From NCBI RefSeq assembly GCF_028898945.1, contig NZ_CP118607.1:4760001-4824000 (forward strand): DNA of 64,000 bases. The letters run 5' to 3'. Position 1 is the first letter of the stretch; every line of letters begins with the position of its first letter. The notes under the pieces were generated by a model. That model was not told where the DNA came from and made no database searches. It saw only the letters and a program-made list of their open reading frames with translations. The position numbers and the translations under genes are program-made. Of the stretch, positions 1 to 9,407 are shown piece after piece. The stretch comes from Pseudomonas sp. PSKL.D1. Lineage in GTDB: Bacteria > Pseudomonadota > Gammaproteobacteria > Pseudomonadales > Pseudomonadaceae.

Positions 1-1494
1 CGCGCCAAGCACAACCTGGGTGCCGACGTAGTCCTGCGCCAGGATGACGACGTGCTCGACACCTGGTTCAGCTCAGGCCTGTGGACCTTCTCCACCTTGG
101 GCTGGCCGGAGCAGACCGAGTTCCTGAAGAAATTCCACTCCACCGATGTGCTGGTGACCGGCTTCGACATCATCTTCTTCTGGGTTGCGCGCATGATCAT
201 GCTGACCATGCACCTGATCAAGAACGAGGATGGCACCCCGCAGGTGCCGTTCAAGACCGTGTACGTGCACGGCCTGGTGCGCGATGGCCAGGGCCAGAAA
301 ATGTCCAAGTCCAAGGGCAACGTCCTGGACCCGCTGGACATCGTCGACGGCATCACCCTCGACGCCCTGCTGGAAAAGCGCACCAGCGGCATGATGCAGC
401 CAAAACTGGCCGAGAAGATCGCCAAGCAGACCATGGCCGAATTCCCGGAGGGCATCGCCAGCTATGGCACCGACGCCCTGCGCTTCACCTTCTGCTCGCT
501 GGCGTCCACTGGCCGCGACATCAAGTTCGACATGGGCCGCGTCGAAGGCTACCGCAACTTCTGCAACAAGATCTGGAACGCCGCCCGTTACGTGCTGGAC
601 AAGGGTGAAGACTGCGGCCAGAACGGCGAAGCCTACGAGCTGTCGCTGGCCGACCGCTGGATCATCTCGCAGCTGCAACGCACTGAAGCCGAAGTGACCC
701 GCCAGCTGGAGCAGTTCCGCTTCGACCTGGCCAGCCAGGCCCTGTACGAGTTCATCTGGAACCAGTACTGCGACTGGTACCTGGAGCTGTCCAAGCCTGT
801 GCTGTGGGACGAAAACGCCCCGGTCGAGCGTGCTCGCGGCACCCGTCGCACCTTGGTGCGCGTGCTGGAAGTGGCGCTGCGCCTGGCTCACCCGTTCATG
901 CCGTTCATCACCGAAGAAATCTGGCAGCGCATCGCACCGCTGGCAGGCATCGAAGGCAAGACCATCATGTTGCAACCTTGGCCAGTGGCCAATGAAGCGC
1001 GCATCGATGCAGGCGCCGAGGGTGATATCGAGTGGCTCAAGGAGCTGATGGTCGGCCTGCGCAACATCCGCGCCGAAATGAACATCGGCCCGGGCAAGCC
1101 ACTGCCGCTGTTCCTGAAGAATGCCAACGCCGACGACCAGCGTCGCCTGCAGGAAAACGAAGCCCTGCTGAAGAAACTGGCCAAGGTTGAATCGTTCACC
1201 GTGCTGGGTGAAGCGGATGAAGCGCCGCTGTCGGCGACCGCACTGGTTGGCGACCTGCAGGTGCTGGTACCGATGGCCGGCCTGATCGACAAAGATGCCG
1301 AGCTGGCGCGCCTGAACAAGGAAATTCAGCGCCTGCAAGGCGAAGTGGCACGTGTGGGCGGCAAGCTGTCCAACGCCGCGTTTGTCGATAAGGCACCGCC
1401 TGCGGTGATCGAGAAGGAGCGCGCCAAGCTGGCGGAGTCCGAGCAGGCGTTGGCGAACTTCACCGAGCAGCATGCGCGGATTGCGGCGCTGTAA
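1..1494 (+). CDS. valS: Valyl-tRNA synthetase, C-terminal part (5' end outside window)
   Basis: Cytoplasmic class I aminoacyl-tRNA synthetase that charges tRNA-Val. The reading frame is open from base 1 and holds the last 497 codons. The class I signature [12 protein letters not shown] is at fragment residues 100-111, preceded by the DTWFSSGLW block typical of ValRS. The anticodon-binding domain follows, then a C-terminal Ala/Glu/Lys-rich coiled coil (about residues 425-497) that is characteristic of ValRS. The HIGH motif and most of the editing domain lie upstream of the window. A GC-rich hairpin with a T-run follows the stop codon. Confidence 0.97.
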   Translation, partial: RAKHNLGADVVLRQDDDVLDTWFSSGLWTFSTLGWPEQTEFLKKFHSTDVLVTGFDIIFFWVARMIMLTMHLIKNEDGTPQVPFKTVYVHGLVRDGQGQKMSKSKGNVLDPLDIVDGITLDALLEKRTSGMMQPKLAEKIAKQTMAEFPEGIASYGTDALRFTFCSLASTGRDIKFDMGRVEGYRNFCNKIWNAARYVLDKGEDCGQNGEAYELSLADRWIISQLQRTEAEVTRQLEQFRFDLASQALYEFIWNQYCDWYLELSKPVLWDENAPVERARGTRRTLVRVLEVALRLAHPFMPFITEEIWQRIAPLAGIEGKTIMLQPWPVANEARIDAGAEGDIEWLKELMVGLRNIRAEMNIGPGKPLPLFLKNANADDQRRLQENEALLKKLAKVESFTVLGEADEAPLSATALVGDLQVLVPMAGLIDKDAELARLNKEIQRLQGEVARVGGKLSNAAFVDKAPPAVIEKERAKLAESEQALANFTEQHARIAAL

Positions 1495-1512
1495 ATACTT
1501 GATAGACCGCTG

Positions 1513-1532
1513 AGGCCGCTTCGCGGCCTTTT
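1513..1532 (+). terminator. Rho-independent terminator of valS
   Basis: A 7-bp perfect stem (aggccgc / gcggcct) with a ttc loop is followed by T residues. It begins 19 bases after the valS stop codon. Confidence 0.75.
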
Positions 1533-1533
1533 C

Positions 1534-1623
1534 CGACTGGTCCGGCGCCCCGGCAAGGCCGCTCTCCTACAGGGGATCGCATTCTTCTGCAGGAGCGGCC
1601 TTGCCGGGGCGCCGGACCGGTCG
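1534..1623. repeat. Long imperfect inverted repeat between valS and rlmF
   Basis: The arms are 1534-1572 and 1587-1623. They pair almost perfectly around a core of ggcgccccggcaaggccgct and differ by a two-base insertion and a few substitutions. The loop is about 14 bases. The sequence resembles the extragenic palindromes abundant in P. putida, with the tip motif ctcctac/gcaggag. Confidence 0.7.
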
Positions 1624-1662
1624 GAACGGGCTGCGCAGCAGCCCCAAAATCCGGACCCCACC

Positions 1663-2613
1663 ATGACCCAGAAACCCACCCTGCACCCGCGCAACCGCCA
1701 CCAGGGCCGCTACGACTTCCCCAGCCTGATCAAGGCCCACCCGGACCTGGCCCGCTTCACCATCACCAACCCCCACGGCAAACCCAGCATCGACTTCGCC
1801 AACCCCGAAGCCGTACGGGTGTTCAACCGTGCCCTGCTCAAGGCCCAGTACGGCATCCAGCATTGGGACATCCCGGCCGACTACCTGTGCCCGCCGATAC
1901 CTGGCCGCGCCGACTACATCCATGTGGCCGCCGACCTGCTGGCAGACGACAACGCAGGTGCAGTGCCCAAAGGTGCCCAGGTCAACGTTCTGGACATCGG
2001 CGTAGGGGCCAACTGCATCTACCCCCTGATCGGCCACAGCGACTACCGTTGGCGCTTCCTGGGTTCGGATATCGACCCAGTGGCGCTGGCATCTGCCAAG
2101 GCCATCGTCCAGGCCAATGGCTTGGCCAAAGGTATCGCCTTACGCCAGCAAAACGAGCGCAAACATATCCTCAGCGGCTTGCTGCAGGAAGGCGAACGCT
2201 TCGAATTGACGCTCTGCAACCCGCCCTTCCATGCTTCGCGCGAAGAGGCCACCCGCGGCAGCCAGCGCAAGTGGAAGAACCTGGGCAAGCAGGACCCCAA
2301 GCGCAAACTGCCCGTGCTCAACTTTGGCGGGCAAAACAACGAGCTGTGGTGTGAAGGTGGCGAAATCCGCTTTGTTACCCAGTTGGTGGGCGAGAGCGTG
2401 CAATACGCGGCACAGGTATTGTGGTTCACCAGCCTGGTGTCCAAGGCCAGCAACCTGCCCGGCATTGAAGCCGCTTTGAAAAAGGCCGGCGCCAAGGCCG
2501 TACGCATCATTGAAATGGGCCAAGGGCAAAAACAGAGCCGCATGGTTGCCTGGAGCTTCCACGACGCCGCCGCGCGTGGAACGTGGCTTGCCAACAGCAA
2601 ACCCCAGGCATGA
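1663..2613 (+). CDS. rlmF: 23S rRNA (adenine(1618)-N(6))-methyltransferase RlmF
   Basis: S-adenosylmethionine-dependent methylase that modifies A1618 of 23S rRNA. The 316-residue product has the family N-terminus ([12 protein letters not shown] at residues 8-19). It has a Rossmann SAM-binding glycine motif ([13 protein letters not shown], near residue 110) and the N6-adenine methylase motif LCNPPFHAS at about residues 184-192. The length is normal for RlmF/YbiN. It lies alone between valS and the convergent HU gene and shares a bidirectional terminator with the latter. Confidence 0.95.
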   Translation: MTQKPTLHPRNRHQGRYDFPSLIKAHPDLARFTITNPHGKPSIDFANPEAVRVFNRALLKAQYGIQHWDIPADYLCPPIPGRADYIHVAADLLADDNAGAVPKGAQVNVLDIGVGANCIYPLIGHSDYRWRFLGSDIDPVALASAKAIVQANGLAKGIALRQQNERKHILSGLLQEGERFELTLCNPPFHASREEATRGSQRKWKNLGKQDPKRKLPVLNFGGQNNELWCEGGEIRFVTQLVGESVQYAAQVLWFTSLVSKASNLPGIEAALKKAGAKAVRIIEMGQGQKQSRMVAWSFHDAAARGTWLANSKPQA

Positions 2614-2647
2614 AAAAACCGCGCCCGGGCAAGCCGGGCGCGGTTTT
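2613..2647. terminator. Bidirectional terminator between rlmF and the HU gene
   Basis: A perfect 10-bp stem (ccgcgcccgg at 2619-2628, ccgggcgcgg at 2634-2643) is flanked by an A-run on the left and a T-run on the right. It can therefore terminate the rightward rlmF transcript and the leftward HU transcript. Confidence 0.85.
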
Positions 2648-2664
2648 GTCAAAACACCAACAAA

Positions 2665-2946
2665 TTACTTGTTGATAGCGTCGGTCAGCACTTTGGCTGG
2701 AACGAACTTGACGACTTTCTTGGCAGCGATTTCGATGGCAGCGCCAGTCGAAGGGTTGCGGCCGGTACGGGCAGGACGCTCGGAGACTTTCAGTTTGCCG
2801 ATGCCTGGCAGGGTGATTTCAGCGCCGTTTTCCAGTTGGTCTGCAACGATCTGGCCCAGTTGCTCCAGAGCGTTTTTGGCGGTGGTTTTCGGCTGCGCGA
2901 TCGATTCGGCGATGTCGGCAATCAGTTGGTCTTTGGTCAATGCCAT
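2665..2946 (-). CDS. hupN: HU family nucleoid DNA-binding protein
   Basis: Small basic histone-like protein of 93 residues that bends and compacts DNA. It has the HU N-terminal helices (MALTKDQLIADIAES) and the DNA-embracing beta arm GRNPSTGAAIEI at about residues 62-73. The start is supported by an aagga Shine-Dalgarno sequence 7-8 bases upstream. P. putida has several HU paralogues, and the copy next to valS and rlmF is usually called hupN. The family call is certain; the paralogue name rests on gene order. It is transcribed alone and ends at the shared terminator with rlmF. Confidence 0.93.
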   Translation of the reverse strand: MALTKDQLIADIAESIAQPKTTAKNALEQLGQIVADQLENGAEITLPGIGKLKVSERPARTGRNPSTGAAIEIAAKKVVKFVPAKVLTDAINK

Positions 2947-3338
2947 GGTGATGTTCCTTCCCTATCAAATTCAATAGTGGTGCAGCGTTCTACGACGTTA
3001 TCGGGCCAGCCCCGAAATACTGGAGGGCCGCGCCAATCGCGCATGTAGATGCGTAAATCGGCGTTTGGTTCGACACGGCACAAGCACGCTGCCAGCAATG
3101 CGCCACTCAAGGGGCACAAGACCGCGCAAAGCTACCACAGGAACAGATAAATATCCGCTGTGCACTTCGTTTTTATGCAGGTTTTTCGGGGGTTTCAGCC
3201 AAAACGCACAAAATTGAACAAAAAACGAACAACCGGCATTTCCGCCAACATCCGGCCACTGCATCACCTGCGGTCTGGGTTAAACTGGACGACTTTTGCA
3301 GCGCGGCCATCGGCCGCCCCAGACTCACCGAGATTTCC
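2947..3338. other. Divergent intergenic region between hupN and ndpA (392 bp)
   Basis: I see no gene in this stretch. The middle (about 3150-3235) is distinctly AT-rich compared with its surroundings, with several A and T runs, as expected for promoters of a nucleoid-protein gene. I could not assign -35/-10 boxes with confidence. Both divergent promoters must lie here. Confidence 0.5.
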
Positions 3339-4346
3339 ATGCCAATCCGTCATTGCATCGTTCACCTGATCGACAAAAAGCCCGATGGCAGCCCCGCCGT
3401 GCTGCATGCCCGTGATAACGAGCTTGGTGCCTCGGACGCCATCGAAAACCTGCTGGCCGACCTCAACGACAGCTACAACGCCAAGCAAGGCAAAGCCTGG
3501 GGCTTTTTCCACGGTGAGTCCGGTGCCTACCCGCTCAGCGGCTGGCTGAAACAGTATCTGGACAGTGAGAAGGACTTCACCGCCTTCAGCCGGGTAGCAG
3601 TCGAGCACCTGCAAAAGCTGATGGAAGAGTCCAACCTTTCCACCGGTGGCCACATCCTGTTTGCCCACTATCAGCAAGGCATGACCGAGTACCTGGTCAT
3701 CGCCCTGCTGCACCACAGCGAAGGCGTGGCGGTGAACGCCGAGCTGGATGTAACACCCTCCCGGCACCTGGACCTGGGGCAACTGCACCTTGCAGCACGT
3801 ATCAACCTGTCGGAGTGGAAGAACAACCAGAACTCCAAACAGTACATCTCGTTCATCAAGGGCAAGAACGGCAAGAAGGTGTCTGACTACTTCCGTGACT
3901 TCATCGGCTGCCAGGAAGGCGTCGACGGCCCGGGGGAAACCCGCACCCTGCTAAAGGCGTTCAGCGATTTCGTCGAAAGTGAAGACCTTCCGGAAGAAGC
4001 CGCTCGCGAAAAGACTCAGACTCTGGTCGAGTACGCCACTACCCAGACCAAACTGGGTGAGCCGGTAACGCTGGAAGAGCTTTCCAGCCTGATCGATGAA
4101 GACCGCCCTAAAGCGTTCTACGATCACATCCGTAACAAGGACTACGGCCTATCGCCGGAAATCCCTGCGGACAAACGCACGCTCAACCAGTTCCGCCGCT
4201 TCACCGGCCGCGCAGAAGGCCTGTCGATCAGCTTCGAAGCCCATTTGCTGGGCGACAAGGTGGAATACGACGAAGTGGCTGGTACGCTGATCATCAAAGG
4301 CTTGCCAACCCAGCTTGTGGATCAGCTCAAGCGCCGCAAGGACTGA
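3339..4346 (+). CDS. ndpA: Nucleoid-associated protein NdpA/YejK
   Basis: A 335-residue protein of the YejK/NdpA family (nucleoid-associated in E. coli, exact role unclear). The diagnostic N-terminus ([13 protein letters not shown]), the GWGFFH-like segment ([10 protein letters not shown] near residue 52) and the acidic C-terminal half ending [14 protein letters not shown] are present. The length matches the family. The gene is divergent from the HU gene, and its stop codon abuts the stop codon of the convergent GIY-YIG gene, so no separate terminator space exists there. Confidence 0.92.
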   Translation: MPIRHCIVHLIDKKPDGSPAVLHARDNELGASDAIENLLADLNDSYNAKQGKAWGFFHGESGAYPLSGWLKQYLDSEKDFTAFSRVAVEHLQKLMEESNLSTGGHILFAHYQQGMTEYLVIALLHHSEGVAVNAELDVTPSRHLDLGQLHLAARINLSEWKNNQNSKQYISFIKGKNGKKVSDYFRDFIGCQEGVDGPGETRTLLKAFSDFVESEDLPEEAAREKTQTLVEYATTQTKLGEPVTLEELSSLIDEDRPKAFYDHIRNKDYGLSPEIPADKRTLNQFRRFTGRAEGLSISFEAHLLGDKVEYDEVAGTLIIKGLPTQLVDQLKRRKD

Positions 4347-4649
4347 TCAACCGGCAGCATAGGAGGCTACCAGCGCCTCCTTGGCTGACTTACGCAGTTT
4401 CTTGACCAAGCGTTCCTGGCGCAATGCTTCGCCTTTGTCTGGCCATTGCTCGATATAGACCAGCGCCTGCGCGGGGCTTGTCTTGAAATAACGCGCACCC
4501 TGCCCTTTCTGATGCGCGACAAAACGCCTGTGCGGGTCGTCGCTGATGCCGCAGTACAGCGAACCGTTGGCAGTACGCACCAGGTAGACATACCAAGGTT
4601 TCGTTGCCTGTTCCGGCAATTGTTCACTCACGACGTTCGCTCTTTTCAT
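4347..4649 (-). CDS. GIY-YIG nuclease-superfamily protein (UPF0213/YhbQ type)
   Basis: A 100-residue single-domain protein with the GIY-YIG core: YVYLVRT at about residues 20-26, LYCGISDD about ten residues later, and the downstream R and E residues of the fold (HRRF and [12 protein letters not shown]). These small proteins may act on nucleic acids, but their cellular role is unknown. I chose ATG 4649 because the domain begins shortly after it. An upstream ATG at 4760 would add 37 poorly conserved-looking residues and run through the start region of the divergent secreted-protein gene. No strong Shine-Dalgarno decides the start. Confidence 0.82.
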   Translation of the reverse strand: MKRANVVSEQLPEQATKPWYVYLVRTANGSLYCGISDDPHRRFVAHQKGQGARYFKTSPAQALVYIEQWPDKGEALRQERLVKKLRKSAKEALVASYAAG

Positions 4650-4686
4650 CACTAATTTGGTGAGCCCATCACTCGAGGGCTTCATC

Positions 4687-5559
4687 ATGTTCCGTACATT
4701 AACGCAATTACTGCTTGGCACCACGTTATCGGCCGCTGCTGTGGCTGCCAACGCCTCCATCGGCGAGCAAATTGCAATACAGATGCAGCAAAACTACGAT
4801 GCCACGCCTGCACAATGCGAGGGTAACGCAGTACCTGCCCATGCCTGCTCCGGCGTGCTGCTCAGAACCACCCGCCCCTCCCCGAGTTACCACACCTGGC
4901 ACCACAGCCCGAATTCCAAAACCAAGGGGGCCGTTTCGTTTTCTTACATCCGTGCAGATATTCCCACCGCACGTTTGGCTGAAGACGGACGCAGCGGCTT
5001 TACCCTCCACCCGATTCTGCAACGCCCAAAAGGCTCGCTACGCTATGAACTGCTGTGCGCCTCGCCTACCGACAGTGACAGCTGGGAGCGTGACACATCC
5101 GGCTGCGGCGACAACCGCCAAACGGAAGAAGTGGAAATGGCCTGCCATGAGCAAGGCATTCTGACAGCCGAAGACTGGATCGAGCAGTTCAGGCAAACCG
5201 GCGACTACAAGCGCCAGTGTGCATTCGACATTCAGCGCGCGCGGGTGCCGGAACGCGCCGAAGCGTTTTACCAGAGCCTGCGCACCAAACAAATGTACCC
5301 AACTGAAATGCCTTTCCCCTGGAACGAGTTGCTGATCCGCACCTGGGATGAAGAGCTCTCCAGCAAACTACCGATTCAGTCGTTCTTCTATATTGATGGG
5401 CCATATGGTGGCCTGCAGCAAGCTCAGGCCGACCAGAAAGACTGGTATGAAACCAATGGCACCTTCATCCCGGTCATCCGCATAGCGTTGCCCCGCTCGC
5501 TGGAAGACGGCGCCCGGTTCAGTTACAACGAAAGCGATCAGGCGGTAGCGCAACCCTGA
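4687..5559 (+). CDS. Secreted halovibrin (HvnA)-like protein
   Basis: A 290-residue protein with a clear Sec signal peptide (positively charged MFRTL start, hydrophobic core, cleavage probably after ANA at residue 23). The mature part has several cysteines (CEG, HACSG, LLCAS, GCGD, ACHE, QCAF), consistent with an exported disulfide-bonded protein. The pattern CSGVLLR followed by a [12 protein letters not shown] segment and VSFSYIRAD matches what I recall of proteins annotated as halovibrin HvnA, described in Vibrio fischeri as a secreted ADP-ribosyltransferase. I cannot point to catalytic residues with confidence, so the activity is inferred only from the family. A gaggg motif precedes ATG 4687. 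The 3' end overlaps the convergent gene by 22 bases. Confidence 0.6.
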   Translation: MFRTLTQLLLGTTLSAAAVAANASIGEQIAIQMQQNYDATPAQCEGNAVPAHACSGVLLRTTRPSPSYHTWHHSPNSKTKGAVSFSYIRADIPTARLAEDGRSGFTLHPILQRPKGSLRYELLCASPTDSDSWERDTSGCGDNRQTEEVEMACHEQGILTAEDWIEQFRQTGDYKRQCAFDIQRARVPERAEAFYQSLRTKQMYPTEMPFPWNELLIRTWDEELSSKLPIQSFFYIDGPYGGLQQAQADQKDWYETNGTFIPVIRIALPRSLEDGARFSYNESDQAVAQP

Positions 5560-6023
5560 CTGTTCTGGAAGGCACGCAGGCCTTTATAAGCTTGCTGACG
5601 TACCTTGTTCTGCAGCAGCGGTGACCACCCCAGCACTACGCCAGGCATGCCCAATGCCTGGCGTGACCAGCGCCACAGATCGAAACTGTCGTCATGCTGG
5701 CAAATCAGGCCATCGCGAATGACAAAACGCGCCTGGATGTCGTTGACCACCGTGCGGCCCGTCTGGCTGAACAGGTACGTCGCTACCCAATGGGCGCACC
5801 CGCTGTGGTGATCCGCACGTACCTGGTCGAATGTGAGCGAAAAGTCCTTGGCGCGGGTAGTGAGCATACGCCACATATCACCCGCATCGCGGCCACGCAG
5901 TGTGCCGAACACCGGGTCACTGAAAACCACATCGTCGCTGTAGCACGCCACCATGGCTTCAGCGTCGAGGCGCTGGAAGGCTTGGTAGAAACGGGTGATC
6001 AGGTCACGGTTGGCATCAGTCAT
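5538..6023 (-). CDS. NTF2-like / SnoaL-fold protein
   Basis: A 161-residue protein of the nuclear-transport-factor-2-like superfamily. It starts with the typical helix (NRDLITRFYQAFQRLDAEAMVACY), followed by the DDVVFSDPVFGTLRG strand-turn with acidic pocket residues and the VNDIQARFVIRDGLI hairpin. Members are small isomerases, dehydratases or ligand-binding proteins, and nothing here fixes the substrate. I chose ATG 6023, which has an agga motif about 11 bases upstream, over the in-frame start 11 codons earlier. It is convergent with the halovibrin-like gene, with overlapping 3' ends. Confidence 0.8.
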   Translation of the reverse strand: MTDANRDLITRFYQAFQRLDAEAMVACYSDDVVFSDPVFGTLRGRDAGDMWRMLTTRAKDFSLTFDQVRADHHSGCAHWVATYLFSQTGRTVVNDIQARFVIRDGLICQHDDSFDLWRWSRQALGMPGVVLGWSPLLQNKVRQQAYKGLRAFQNSQGCATA

Positions 6024-6093
6024 GGGCAAGTCCGTCCTGGGAGGCGAAAGCAGCACGATAATCTGCCCCGCCCGTTTTCGCCAGCCCGGCCCC

Positions 6094-7371
6094 TCAAACC
6101 TTTTCGCTGTTTACCTGCACATGCAGCGCACGCCCGGCACCCAAGCCGAAAACGATGCCACCGATGCCCAGCACAGCAAAAATCCACCCAACCGCTGCCC
6201 AGCCACCGGTCAGATCGTGTACCAGCCCAACCGCGAACGGCCCCATCGACGCCAGGGTGTAACCTACCCCTTGAGCCATGCTCGACAGATTTGCCGCCAC
6301 GTGTGCGTCCCCTGAACGCAAGACAATCAACGTCAACGCCAAGGCAAAAGTGCCGCCCTGCCCCAAGCCAAGCAGCACTGCCCACCCCCATAATCCGGAA
6401 ATCGGCGCATAGAGGCAGCCGAACAGGCCCATTAGCGTCACCAGCATGACCACCACGATAGCCAGCCGTTGATCCTTGCCCCGCGTTGCCAGCCAAGGCG
6501 CGCCCAGCGAGCTGACCAATTGCACGATCACCGAGCCTGACAACACAAGGCCAGCCTCTGTTGGGCTGAGGCCACGGCCAATCAGTATGGACGGCAACCA
6601 GCCGAAGACGATGTAGGCCAGCGAGGACTGCAGCCCCATGTAGAGGGTAACCTGCCAAGCCAAGGGATCACGCCAAAGCCCTCGCACTTTGTAGGCAACT
6701 TTATGCTGGCCATGCCCCTGACGGGCCTGCGGCAACCACACCAACATGGCCAGCAGTGCCGGGGCAACCCAGAAGCCCAGGCCAATAGCCCAACTGCCCT
6801 CGAAGTGTCGGGCCAATGGCACCGTTGCACCGGCTGCCATCGCCGCACCAAGGCACAACGCCATGGTGTAGACGCCCGTCAACGTGCCGGCATGCTGTGG
6901 GAAATCTCGTTTTACAATGCCAGGCAAGAGCACGCCGATGATGCCAATACTGGCGCCGGCCATCAGGCTGCCGAGATACACACCTCCGGCGCCGAAGGTG
7001 CTGCGCACCAAAATACCCAGGGCCAACACCAACAGAATGCCCAGAATCACCCGCTCGCTTCCGAAACGGCGAGCCAATACCGGGGCCAATGGCGCGAATA
7101 GCCCCAGGCAGAGCACTGGCAATGTCGTCAACAAGCCCGCCTGCGATGCACTAAGCCCCAGGCTTTCAGACACCTGCCCCAGCACTGGCGCCATACTCGA
7201 CAGCGCTGGGCGCAGGTTCAAGGCCACCAGTACCAGCCCCAGCAACAAAAGCCAGGGGCGTTGAAGCAGCGCGGGTTTCTGCACCTGCTCATCATCTGCT
7301 TCGGCATCGATCAGAAGTTCGTCCAGCTCCCGCTCCCGGGCAGGAGGTTCACGGGTTATGGGGTCAGCCAT
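6094..7371 (-). CDS. Major facilitator transporter, CynX/NimT family
   Basis: A 425-residue inner-membrane protein with about 12 hydrophobic segments after a charged 35-residue N-terminal tail. The segment LVLVALNLRPALSSMAPVLGQ is the hallmark first helix of the CynX/NimT (cyanate/2-nitroimidazole) MFS branch. ARRFGSERVI matches the MFS motif A loop between TM2 and TM3. The direction (probably efflux) and the substrate are unknown. It sits 12 bases downstream of a GntR-type regulator gene on the same strand, so the two are probably co-transcribed and the regulator probably controls the transporter. Confidence 0.87.
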   Translation of the reverse strand: MADPITREPPARERELDELLIDAEADDEQVQKPALLQRPWLLLLGLVLVALNLRPALSSMAPVLGQVSESLGLSASQAGLLTTLPVLCLGLFAPLAPVLARRFGSERVILGILLVLALGILVRSTFGAGGVYLGSLMAGASIGIIGVLLPGIVKRDFPQHAGTLTGVYTMALCLGAAMAAGATVPLARHFEGSWAIGLGFWVAPALLAMLVWLPQARQGHGQHKVAYKVRGLWRDPLAWQVTLYMGLQSSLAYIVFGWLPSILIGRGLSPTEAGLVLSGSVIVQLVSSLGAPWLATRGKDQRLAIVVVMLVTLMGLFGCLYAPISGLWGWAVLLGLGQGGTFALALTLIVLRSGDAHVAANLSSMAQGVGYTLASMGPFAVGLVHDLTGGWAAVGWIFAVLGIGGIVFGLGAGRALHVQVNSEKV

Positions 7372-7383
7372 GGGTATCTCGCA

Positions 7384-8034
7384 TCAGGATTCAATAAGGG
7401 TGCGGCTCAGGCGCTTGGCCTGCTCCGCGTCACGTTGCTCGATGGCATCCACGATCTGCCCGTGCAAATCGAACGTCGCCTGGCAACGGGGCACCGTGGT
7501 CATGTTGTGCTGCAATGCCGCTGCGACCACACCGGAGAAATAACGGTACAACTCACTGAGCGCAGGGTTGTGTGCGGAGTCGATCAGCCGCTGGTGAAAC
7601 ACCAGGTCGCAAGCGACATAGGCATTGATATCGCCATGAAAATGCCCCGCACTGGCGTGCAATGCATCCCGCAGCGCATTCAGGTCGGCGTCGGTCCGAC
7701 GCAGTGCCGCCAGGCCGATGGCTTCGGTTTCCAGAATATGACGCGTCTCCCGAGCCTGCTCCAGTGTGCATCGCGACATGGCCTGCACAGCCTGTAGCGG
7801 GTCTTGTGAAGTGCGCAGATAACTACCGTCGCCCTGACGGACCTCCACCAGCCCACTGAACGCCAGCACGCGCATGGCTTCACGCACGGTGTTACGGCTG
7901 ATGCCCATTTCCACTGCCAGTACAGGCTCGGTCGGCAATCGCTCCCCTACTCGCCAGTGCCCTTGCAGAATGCGTTCACGCATGCGCTCGACAGCCAGCT
8001 CTACCAGAGAACGCCGAGGTAACTCGCTGCTCAT
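7384..8034 (-). CDS. GntR-family transcriptional regulator, FadR (FCD) subfamily
   Basis: A 216-residue regulator. Its N-terminal winged helix (residues 8-75) has the canonical LPTEPVLAVEMGISRNTVREA recognition region and the wing VRQGDGSYL. It is followed by an all-helical FCD ligand domain with the DLVFHQRLIDSAHNPAL segment, in which Asp and His usually bind a metal and a carboxylate ligand. The first gene of a probable two-gene unit with the MFS transporter. It is divergent from the phosphodiesterase gene across 141 bp that should hold both promoters. The effector is unknown. Confidence 0.9.
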   Translation of the reverse strand: MSSELPRRSLVELAVERMRERILQGHWRVGERLPTEPVLAVEMGISRNTVREAMRVLAFSGLVEVRQGDGSYLRTSQDPLQAVQAMSRCTLEQARETRHILETEAIGLAALRRTDADLNALRDALHASAGHFHGDINAYVACDLVFHQRLIDSAHNPALSELYRYFSGVVAAALQHNMTTVPRCQATFDLHGQIVDAIEQRDAEQAKRLSRTLIES

Positions 8035-8175
8035 CTAACTCACCCAATCATCCGATGAATTTGCAAAGCCTAATGGATGCTGAGCTTTGGAGCAATGCAA
8101 CTGACATTTTTGCCAGTTGCGAGCGCACGCTCTGCCTGCAAATCTCGACGCACAGCTTCACGGGAGAGATTCAAC

Positions 8176-9372
8176 GTGTCGATGAACAAACTGCCGCTTC
8201 TGGCTCGCTTGCTGCTCACGGGTTGCGACTCTACCCCAAACGCCATTCAACCCAAGGCGTTGATCATCGGCATGGACGGCGTGCAATGGGAGCGTTACGA
8301 GGGGCTGGAGGACACCAACCTCAAGTTGTACATGAAATATCGCAACAAGGCGTACGCAGGAGGCATTACAGAGCGGGCCAGCGATCAGAGGACCGTCAGC
8401 GGGCCAGGCTGGATGACCCTGCTGAGCGGAGTATGGGCAAACAAGCATGGGGTGGTGGATAACAACGAGTCGCTACGCATCAACCCTCAGTTCCCTAGCG
8501 TATTCAAACGGATCCGGCAGGCACGGCCCAACGCCTACATTGCCAGTATCGTGAACTGGGGCCCAATCAATACATTCCTGACCGAAGATGCCCGGGGCAA
8601 TAATCTGAACTTGAACGTCAAACCCGATGAATCGGTTATCAGCGAGACTCTGAAGCTCATCACAGAGCAACCCGCAGACTTCACGTTCATTCAACTCGAT
8701 GAGCCCGATGTAGCCGGCCATGACCATGGCTTCACTGGCACTGGATATGACGACGCAATACGTGAAGCCGATAGAAAGCTGGGGCTACTGATGCAAGCAA
8801 TCGAAGAACGCGCCCAGAACAAACCCGAAGAAGACTGGCTTGTGATCGTCACTACCGACCATGGTCGTGAAGTGACAAATGACGAGCACAACGGTAAAGG
8901 GCACGGTGGCTCGTCAGAATCGGAAAAGACCATCTTCATTGCCAGCAATAAACCGCTGAATGAAGAACTCACCGAGCCCAGCATCCCTGAAGACAACCCG
9001 GGTCCGAACAATTTGTATGCCTATGCAGCCCAGACTTCGGTAACCCCGACAGTTCTCCGACACATGGGGATTGATCTGTTCCCGGCCTGGAAGCACGATG
9101 GCACGCCACTGCTTGGGGAAACAGGGGTACGCAAGGCACGGACAGACGAGCCCAATTCGCGCCTGCTGTGGAACAGCACCGCGAGCCAAAGCGTGCGAAT
9201 TTACCGGAACGGTAGCGTGGTAGCAGAGGTGCCGGCGGTTATCGGTCAGTGGACCGACCCGCAAGGGATGGGGCTGGTAAATGACTATGTACTGGAGCTT
9301 GGCAGTACACCCGTGGCAGTACGTAACCAGCCAACGGACAGAGCACGCGATGCGGCTGGCACCGGTGACTGA
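8176..9372 (+). CDS. Lipoprotein of the type I phosphodiesterase / alkaline phosphatase superfamily
   Basis: A 398-residue protein with a short signal sequence ending in a lipobox (LLTGC, Cys17), so probably membrane-anchored. The metal-dependent phosphodiesterase fold shows in IIGMDGVQ (Asp34 as metal ligand), SGPGWMTLLSG with Thr81 as likely nucleophile, DEPDVAGHDHGF and TTDHGR, and a GKGHGG histidine. The tail after about residue 330 looks like a small beta domain. I chose GTG 8176 because gggagag lies 8 bases upstream; ATG 8182 is the alternative. The natural substrate is unknown. The base composition is somewhat less GC-rich than the neighbouring his genes, consistent with an accessory gene. 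Confidence 0.8.
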   Translation: MSMNKLPLLARLLLTGCDSTPNAIQPKALIIGMDGVQWERYEGLEDTNLKLYMKYRNKAYAGGITERASDQRTVSGPGWMTLLSGVWANKHGVVDNNESLRINPQFPSVFKRIRQARPNAYIASIVNWGPINTFLTEDARGNNLNLNVKPDESVISETLKLITEQPADFTFIQLDEPDVAGHDHGFTGTGYDDAIREADRKLGLLMQAIEERAQNKPEEDWLVIVTTDHGREVTNDEHNGKGHGGSSESEKTIFIASNKPLNEELTEPSIPEDNPGPNNLYAYAAQTSVTPTVLRHMGIDLFPAWKHDGTPLLGETGVRKARTDEPNSRLLWNSTASQSVRIYRNGSVVAEVPAVIGQWTDPQGMGLVNDYVLELGSTPVAVRNQPTDRARDAAGTGD

Positions 9373-9376
9373 GAAT

Positions 9377-9395
9377 GGGGCCGTCCGGCGGCCCC
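9377..9395. terminator. Hairpin between the convergent phosphodiesterase gene and hisC
   Basis: A perfect 7-bp GC stem (ggggccg / cggcccc) with a tccgg loop sits directly after the phosphodiesterase stop, followed by a short T-rich segment. It probably serves both convergent transcripts. Confidence 0.55.
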
Positions 9396-9407
9396 ATGCA
9401 TTTCATC

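Noticed and set aside
4650..4760. Longer N-terminus for the GIY-YIG protein from the in-frame start at 4760
   Set aside because: It would overlap the start and signal-peptide codons of the divergent secreted protein and add sequence with no resemblance to the family.
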